DNA of 13,865 nt, taken from Basidiobolus heterosporus B8920 (lineage: Eukaryota > Basidiobolomycota > Basidiobolomycetes > Basidiobolales > Basidiobolaceae). How positions within the stretch are numbered: the first letter of the stretch is position 1; every line of letters starts with the position of its first letter. The notes beneath the pieces are model-generated. The model was not told the DNA's origin and made no database searches. It was given only the letters and a program-made list of their open reading frames with translations. The DNA lies in assembly GCA_000697455.1 (NCBI GenBank), contig JNET01029802.1, forward strand, positions 1 through 13,865, in the 5' to 3' direction. Both the position numbers and the translations under genes were made by a program. Shown here in pieces: positions 8,858 to 13,865 of this stretch.

Positions 8858-11322
8858 TTAATTACCAGACCGGACATGGAAGTTCACCACCGTAGGTTGC
8901 ATTAGTGTATGCTGCATGGAAATCATGAAAGGTTGATCTGGATGGACAATGAACGTAGCATATCTCCTAAGGATTTGACATTTAGTGATGCTGAGTATTC
9001 TGCTGGGCGCGATTGCGATTGGGATGGCTACTTACTTGGATACACGGCTTCCTCCTCGATTTGGTATGTTGGTGTTGATCTTGAATTTGAGTTCACCCGT
9101 GCTTCGTAGGTAGAATTTGATGGGGAAATCCTGGCATGGCTTAGGTCTAGCAATGGCAATGACAATGGCAATAGGTGAGTCTGCCTTATATCTGGTGAAG
9201 TCGATAGACCCAATTTACCTATCTGACGCAGAAATGGCCTTTTCATCATAGCTGAACAATGCGGGATCAAAGTACGGGCTTTCACTAAATGATTGAGGGC
9301 TATAGGGCAAAGCAGCCAGCACTCTTTTAACTGCCTGTGAGGGTCTAAGGAGAGTATTTTAGTGTTAGTATTTTGATGTCTGTAAAGACCAAGATTAGCT
9401 GACTCTCTCGTTACCCTCCGTTTCTGGCGTTGCGAACAGCGTACTGTTGTTTCTTTAGAATAAGCCTAGCAAAAGCGTTGTTTGACCAGGTCCAGGTGAA
9501 ATTTGCCGGTGCATCATAGTTAGGCCCTCGGAGATACTCGGAGTGACGTTCAAACAAGCCGAGCAATTCCTCCGAAGTGTTCTCGTAAAGCGCTATGATC
9601 ATCGTAGTATCAATGTTATAAACCACAAAGAAGGCAGTTTGATTCGTCCCCTCGGTATTCTATTGAATCAGTTGGCCAGATTAGTGAGTCAGATGCGAGA
9701 TTGGGTTGATTAGCTAGTTACCCTTCCGGTCACACATTCGACACTACTCAGCTTTACAAGGAGATGTGTTTCATCTAGGAACTGTGCTTTCCAAAGAACC
9801 AACGACTCAAACTGGGAGAAGGTCAGATAGAAGTTCTGCAAAGCGATTCCACTGAACAGACTCGGTTAGAGCTTTAGGTGCTTCTCCTGCATCTTGAAGA
9901 TTATCATGATGTACTAACTTGTCATTGACAGATTTGGCTTTCTTGTACAGGTAAGCCAACAGTCGGTGCTTGAACCCGCTCAGAGGAGGTGGGACCTATA
10001 CAAAGAGTTGCTCAGTTTGGTGGGTACGACGAAATAAGCACATCGTGAATACTAACATGTTTGAAGTCATCAAACAGAATGCTTTGCTCATCGGTGTTAT
10101 CGGCCAAGGATGCCAACAAGGGGTTTCTGTGCCCAAACGATGAGACTTCCAAACGGCTATTGGGTCCTAGCGATAAAGTTCTGGATACGTCTATTCCAGT
10201 TCTTCCGTGCCACTCCGCATCCGGTGGTGCTGAATGGCTCCGCCGACGAGTCTCGAACTGTTCATTGAATTCTTCGTACTTTGCCAATTCCAATTCATCA
10301 TCGTCGTAGTTGTACCATCCAATGGTTCGCAATGCAACAAATGCCCCATTTTCCTGAAATCAACCGACCATCAGATTAAAGATCAAAGAGATAGTCGCAT
10401 GGAAACACACCTTGATTTGAAATACGTGGATACATTGGTTTTGAAGGGAGGTGATAGCAAAGAACTGTCCATACAAACTAACTCCCGAATGATGCGACAA
10501 ATATATGAAATCGCTCTTGAAAGTTTTCCGATCACATATCTACAGCAATTACTTGGTTAAAGATGAGTTCTCGTTCGTTTTGAGGCCGTGTCATACCTTT
10601 CCCGTTTCAATTTCCATACTATAAAAAGTGATGTCGTCTAGGTTTGCCATACAGTTTAAAGAGGAGGGATACCTACAAGCCTCTGCTGAGGAAGCTGTCG
10701 AAGGACAAGCAGAGGCCAAGATCAACTATTCAGACCAAGAACGGTCAAAATCAAGAATTGACCAAGTAACATGAAAAGTAACTTACATGTTTTTGATTAG
10801 ATGTTACCAGACAAAAGTCCTTGCATAAGAGCTCAGCCGGATCGAAGGTTAGAATCTTTTCATACTTCAGAGAGAAAAATTGTTGAAAAGTGAAGATCAA
10901 GTTAAGGGCTGATATTCCAAGAGAAGGAAAGAAGGAGTATCAAAAGCCGATGCTAAAGGATATATTGCTCCACTTTCAGTTTCTGAAGACTCGATATCCG
11001 GTTTCTTAGGGGAACAAGGACCAAGAAACGTGTAAAGTTGAAGTGCATGCTGATTGCGGGAAAAACAGACTAGATACTACTTTTGATATTAGGCAAGTCA
11101 AGAAGCCTGATCATTAGTGGAAACAAATACCTTTCCGTCTGGTGTGAATCGTTTTAAGAATATACAGGTCGAAATAGCAATGTTGTATAGGGTATTGTTT
11201 GGATAAACGTGCTGATATAGTTGCCGTTTCTTCAGGTAAGTTGTATTGGGCCTTTGAAAATTCAGTTCTCTATTTCTTAGTATATTGACCAAGTTTCCTG
11301 GTGAGTTATGGCTTCTATCCAT
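8858..11322 (-). CDS. DET1: DET1 homologue (substrate-receptor partner of DDB1-CUL4 ubiquitin ligase)
   Basis: In plants and animals DET1 joins DDB1 and DDA1 in a CUL4 ligase module that acts with COP1 in the nucleus. Twelve phase-consistent exons read leftward: 11322-11107, 11049-10974, 10908-10787, 10725-10597, 10539-10411, 10353-10057, 9995-9919, 9851-9722, 9659-9415, 9344-9219, 9146-9036, 8990-8858; 596 residues (human about 550). Hallmarks along the whole length: FLKRFTPDGKVF near the start, YLSHHSGVSLYGQFFAI, CIHVFQIK, ALRTIGWYNYDDDELE, ILFDDFKHVPPPLSGFKHRL, LWKAQFLDETHLLVKL, AFFVVYNIDTTMIIALYENT, NNAFARLILKKQ, SESPYFDPALFSYDEKAI, PKPCQDFPIKFYLRSTGE and the C-terminal VVNFHVRSGN. Each matches the corresponding stretch of human DET1 as remembered. 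The long exon 6 carries an extra acidic and Ser-rich insert. The first intron has a GC rather than GT donor, and the second (10909-10973) has a weak GTGGAG donor, so these two boundaries are least certain. The ATG at 11322 suits the expected N-terminal start. Confidence 0.92.
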
Positions 11323-11501
11323 TATGTGTAGCAGAAAAAGATTATTGGAGGCCCTTTAGCAATTGCCTATCTAAAGTCAGTATATTAATTTAGGGTATGA
11401 AATATCGGTCAAATTCGATACAACATTATAAACAACTTTAAGCAAAATCCGAATTATAATCATAAGCCACAATGAATGATACAATACAAGGATTTAACAT
11501 G

Positions 11502-11629
11502 ACCTATCTTACTCCTCAGCTCACTAAAATTACAACCTATCTTACTCCCCAGCTCACTAAAATCATAACCTATCTTACTTCTCAGCTCACTAAAATTATA
11601 ACCCATCTTACTCCTCAGCTCATTAAATT
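11502..11629. repeat. 33-bp minisatellite, about four copies
   Basis: Units start at 11502, 11535, 11568 and 11601, the last being cut at about 29 bp. The consensus reads ACCTATCTTACTCCTCAGCT followed by CACTAAAATTATA, with only one to four differences between units. The period is a multiple of three, so the minus strand stays open and would read an 11-residue repeat (SELRSKIGYNF); that frame (11460-11678) has no ATG, so it is treated as non-coding repeat. Confidence 0.9.
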
Positions 11630-11713
11630 CCCAGAAACGAATTAGATCCTGGGGACAAAAGCTACTTTCTCTAGCCAAACCATTGCATTACACAAGTAAT
11701 TCATGTGCAACAG

Positions 11714-11720
11714 TGACTCA
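11714..11720 (+). promoter_or_regulatory. Gcn4/Cpc1-type (AP-1) site
   Basis: TGACTCA is a perfect match to the fungal general-amino-acid-control element TGASTCA. It lies 14 bp before a TATA box and 104 bp before the ATG of an amino acid transporter, where induction by amino acid shortage would make sense. Factor binding is inferred from the motif only. Confidence 0.5.
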
Positions 11721-11733
11721 TAGACTCAAAAGC

Positions 11734-11740
11734 TATATAA
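11734..11740 (+). promoter_or_regulatory. TATA box of the transporter gene
   Basis: TATATAA, within CTATATAAACTGG, lies 84 bp upstream of the ATG at 11824, leaving room for a short 5' leader rich in A and C. It is the only strong TATA element in the intergenic region. Confidence 0.6.
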
Positions 11741-11823
11741 ACTGGGCTTTGGGTTTGTACTGGCTGACTAACTTCTAATTCTCACTGATAAAACACCCAC
11801 AACACAATACGTATCACAGCAAC

Positions 11824-13083
11824 ATGGTGAATGATGATCTGCCTTCTAAGGGATCATTAGAGATTTCCCCTATCAACACGGTAGTAAAAGTCCGAAACGG
11901 ATCCAGTCTTGGGGCATATTTTAACGTGATTTGTGTGGTGGCCGGAACTGGGACACTACAGCTTCCTCTTACTCTTAAACAAGGTGGATGGATCTCTATT
12001 ATTCTAATGGTAATATGTGGAACAATCGCTGTTTATACGGGGAATCTTTTGATCAAATGCCTATACCACAACGGACGAAGCCGACTGCCTGATTATCCTT
12101 CGGTGGGGTATGCTGCCTATGGGCGCTTTGGCCAGAACTTTATCCGATGTTTCCATTACACCATCCTTCTAGGTGCGTCGTGTATATACATCATTTTGGC
12201 TGGCGTCAACCTTCATGACTTACTGTTCAAGGCGGGAGTCAACCTGGACCCCAAAATCTGGATTGTTATTTCTGCTGCAATAGTTTGGCTTCCTTTCATC
12301 GCACTCAAGTCACTCAAAGAATTTGTTTGGCTTTCGGTTTTTGGTGTATTGACCACATTAGTAGTCATCGTGGTAACTGCGGTGGAGGGTTTACTGGATC
12401 TTCCAAACCAACAAGGAAATACGCACGAATTCATCATTCCTTCTGGAATACCCATAGCATTGACTTCCATTGCGTTTTCCTTCGGCGGAAACGCTATCTA
12501 TCCGCATATAGAGGTGGCGATGAAACAGCCCAAGTCATGGAATAGAACCTTGGGCTTTTCAGTATTCACCATATTCCTGATGTATCTGCTAATATGTGTA
12601 ACCGGCTATTATGTGTATGGCAATAACACTTCTTCCCCAATCTACGAAAATCTTCCGCAAGGAGTCCCAACCACGGTGGCCATAGTCATGATCACAGTAC
12701 ACGTTGTCCTGGCTGCTCCCTTGAATCTGATCAGTTTCTCGAATGAGATGGAAATCATGTGGAGTATCAATGACACCCGCTACACACCCATAAAAGCCTT
12801 TGCCCTTCGTTTTGCGCTCCGTAGCTTCATCATGATTTTACTGACGGTAGTTGGAGTGTTTTTGCCCTACTTTGGCCCATTGATGTCACTCATTGGTGGT
12901 ATTGGATATCCCATCATTCTGTTTCTGGCCCCTATGGTTCTCTATTTGAAACTCTTTGGGATTCAATCCATGCGTTGGCCAGAACGAATTTGCTGTATCA
13001 TAATAGCTATCATTGCAATTGTTGGTCTGGTTCTCGGTACAAAAGACGCTATCCTTCAGCTGATAGAAATAAGCAAAAGCTAA
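11824..13083 (+). CDS. AAAP/AVT-family amino acid transporter
   Basis: A single open frame of 419 residues with no intron, unlike the intron-rich genes to its left. The AAAP (Aa_trans) family moves neutral or basic amino acids with protons across the vacuolar or plasma membrane. The family signature is at the N-terminal side: SSLGAYFNVICVVAGTGTLQ followed by LPLTLKQGGW (about residues 27-57). About eleven hydrophobic segments follow, near 30-50, 57-78, 103-128, 145-163, 168-187, 208-232, 243-263, 283-305, 328-347, 350-376 and 388-407. Other helpful pieces are FSFGGNAIYPHIEVAM and the C-terminal GLVLGTKDAI. The short hydrophilic N-terminus (about 25 residues) suits AVT-type proteins. The start is supported by a TATA box and Gcn4-type site upstream and an A at -3. 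Substrate and membrane cannot be told from sequence. A related gene lies convergent at 13523. Confidence 0.92.
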   Translation: MVNDDLPSKGSLEISPINTVVKVRNGSSLGAYFNVICVVAGTGTLQLPLTLKQGGWISIILMVICGTIAVYTGNLLIKCLYHNGRSRLPDYPSVGYAAYGRFGQNFIRCFHYTILLGASCIYIILAGVNLHDLLFKAGVNLDPKIWIVISAAIVWLPFIALKSLKEFVWLSVFGVLTTLVVIVVTAVEGLLDLPNQQGNTHEFIIPSGIPIALTSIAFSFGGNAIYPHIEVAMKQPKSWNRTLGFSVFTIFLMYLLICVTGYYVYGNNTSSPIYENLPQGVPTTVAIVMITVHVVLAAPLNLISFSNEMEIMWSINDTRYTPIKAFALRFALRSFIMILLTVVGVFLPYFGPLMSLIGGIGYPIILFLAPMVLYLKLFGIQSMRWPERICCIIIAIIAIVGLVLGTKDAILQLIEISKS

Positions 13084-13522
13084 ACTGGAATAAATAAATT
13101 GTAAATAATGAAGTACTACTGCACATTTATCCATCTATTGCGATTTTTCGCACATGTATACCAATTTCTCACCTTTCTTTCCTTATCAATCTACTACTAT
13201 ATGCACGATGATGACTTCTTGTACCACCTTCCAAAAGGGCCAAGTGTCTTTTATCACTGTGAGCATTTGACCTACGCTCCCAGCCTAATACGACTAATAT
13301 GTAAATCTGTCACATCTCTAAACAAATCAAGCTTCAGTCGTGGGAGTATTTACCCCAATTCAATACAGTTTCTAGGTAACACTCAACTAACAAAAACATC
13401 TAGATAGTGCATCGTGACTCGGGTGATTACTTGTTTATTGGATAATTTATTATTCAGCTTTCTATCTGATGGAAAAGTAGCATCAAAGGGTATCAAAATT
13501 TCGGGTAAGTATCTATCTTAAA
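13084..13522. other. Gap between two convergent transporter genes
   Basis: A T-rich, apparently non-coding 439 bp. Open frames here lack any recognisable motif. Minus-strand AATAAA signals (TTTATT as printed, 13434-13439 and 13446-13451) lie 70-90 nt beyond the stop of the right-hand gene and fit its 3' end. Confidence 0.5.
13089..13094 (+). promoter_or_regulatory. Poly(A) signal of the transporter gene
   Basis: AATAAA starts six bases after the TAA stop and overlaps a second partial copy (AATAAATAAA). This would give a very short 3' UTR; another signal further on may be used instead. Confidence 0.4.
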
Positions 13523-13865
13523 TTAATGCTTGACATGTATCTCACAAGCACTACCACATTGAATATGCGCGATCAACGAGGCAATGGCATCCTTGGTACC
13601 TAACACGCAGCCAACCGCCGCTATCACCAAGATTATTCCGCACCAGACAAGCTCCAACTTCGCCATGGATCTCCAGCCAAAAAGCTTCCAGTACAATACA
13701 ATGGGTGCAATGAATACAATCACGGTGTTGGATAGTGCGCCGAAGAGGGACATGAAATCACTAATGTAAGGTAAGAACATGGCTATTACCGTAATCAATG
13801 CCAGTATCCCTGTTCTAAGGGTGAATCTCAGGATTCTCTCCTTAGATTTACTATAATAGGTGGAA
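13523..13865 (-). CDS. Second AAAP/AVT-family amino acid transporter, C-terminal part
   Basis: The frame is open from the right edge to a stop at 13523 and gives about 113 residues without introns. It reads SKERILRFTLRTGILALITV, then FLPYISDFMSLFGALSN, IAPIVLYWKLFGWRSM and GCVLGTKDAIASLIAHIQ. These match the last three membrane helices of the transporter at 11824-13083 in the same order, with roughly half of the positions identical (FLPY, MSL, VLY-KLFG, VLGTKDAI). It ends with an extra tail of about ten residues containing two Cys and His. The gene continues beyond the window, so its full length and start are unknown. It faces the first copy tail to tail, as expected for an old inverted duplication. 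Confidence 0.87.
   Translation of the reverse strand, partial: STYYSKSKERILRFTLRTGILALITVIAMFLPYISDFMSLFGALSNTVIVFIAPIVLYWKLFGWRSMAKLELVWCGIILVIAAVGCVLGTKDAIASLIAHIQCGSACEIHVKH

Larger units (their letters stand above)
11323..11823. other. Divergent promoter region between DET1 and the amino acid transporter
   Basis: This 501-bp gap separates the ATG of DET1 (minus) from the ATG of the transporter (plus). It contains the 33-bp tandem repeat at 11502-11629, a TGACTCA box at 11714-11720 and a TATA box at 11734-11740, all of which are better placed for the transporter. No clear TATA element faces DET1. Confidence 0.6.

Noticed and set aside
11460-11678. Minus-strand frame across the minisatellite
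   Set aside because: It lacks an ATG and is open only because the repeat period is a multiple of three.
12213-12545. Open frames on both strands inside the transporter gene
   Set aside because: Shadows of the 419-residue transporter frame.
13108-13407. 99-codon plus-strand frame after the transporter stop
   Set aside because: Low-complexity T-rich translation without motif, located where the facing 3' UTRs should be.

Overview
The window looks like nuclear DNA of an early-diverging (zygomycete-grade) fungus. It is AT-rich, its genes are compact and split by many introns of about 45-100 nt with GT...AG ends and CTAAC/CTRAY-like branch sites, and its protein families fit fungi: a Pfk26-like 6-phosphofructo-2-kinase, fungal AAAP amino acid permeases, a PAS regulator and a Cid1-type nucleotidyltransferase. 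It also holds a DET1 homologue, known from plants and animals and not from the model yeasts. The exact taxon cannot be read from the sequence.

Layout, left to right. 1-1215 (minus): 5' part of a PAS-domain protein that runs off the left edge. 1216-3399: gene-poor DNA with one tRNA-like relic near its right end. 3400-3992 (minus): protein-like pieces of a gene or gene remnant I do not recognise. 4521-6550 (plus): complete 13-exon 6-phosphofructo-2-kinase whose phosphatase half has lost both catalytic histidines. 6814-8678 (minus): complete 10-exon non-canonical poly(A)/poly(U) polymerase with a mitochondrial-type N-terminus, convergent with the kinase gene. 8858-11322 (minus): complete 12-exon DET1 homologue. 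11323-11823: divergent promoter region with four copies of a 33-bp minisatellite, a Gcn4/AP-1 site and a TATA box. 11824-13083 (plus): intronless AAAP/AVT amino acid transporter. 13523-13865 (minus): C-terminal part of a second, related transporter that runs off the right edge, convergent with the first.

The genes do not form one pathway; this is an ordinary multi-gene fungal locus rather than a dedicated system. The most informative points are the phosphatase-dead kinase/phosphatase, the fungal DET1, the probable mitochondrial nucleotidyltransferase, and the amino-acid-control site in front of the permease. Exon boundaries were set by hand from splice motifs, reading phase and remembered family motifs, so single boundaries may be wrong even where the gene call is firm.
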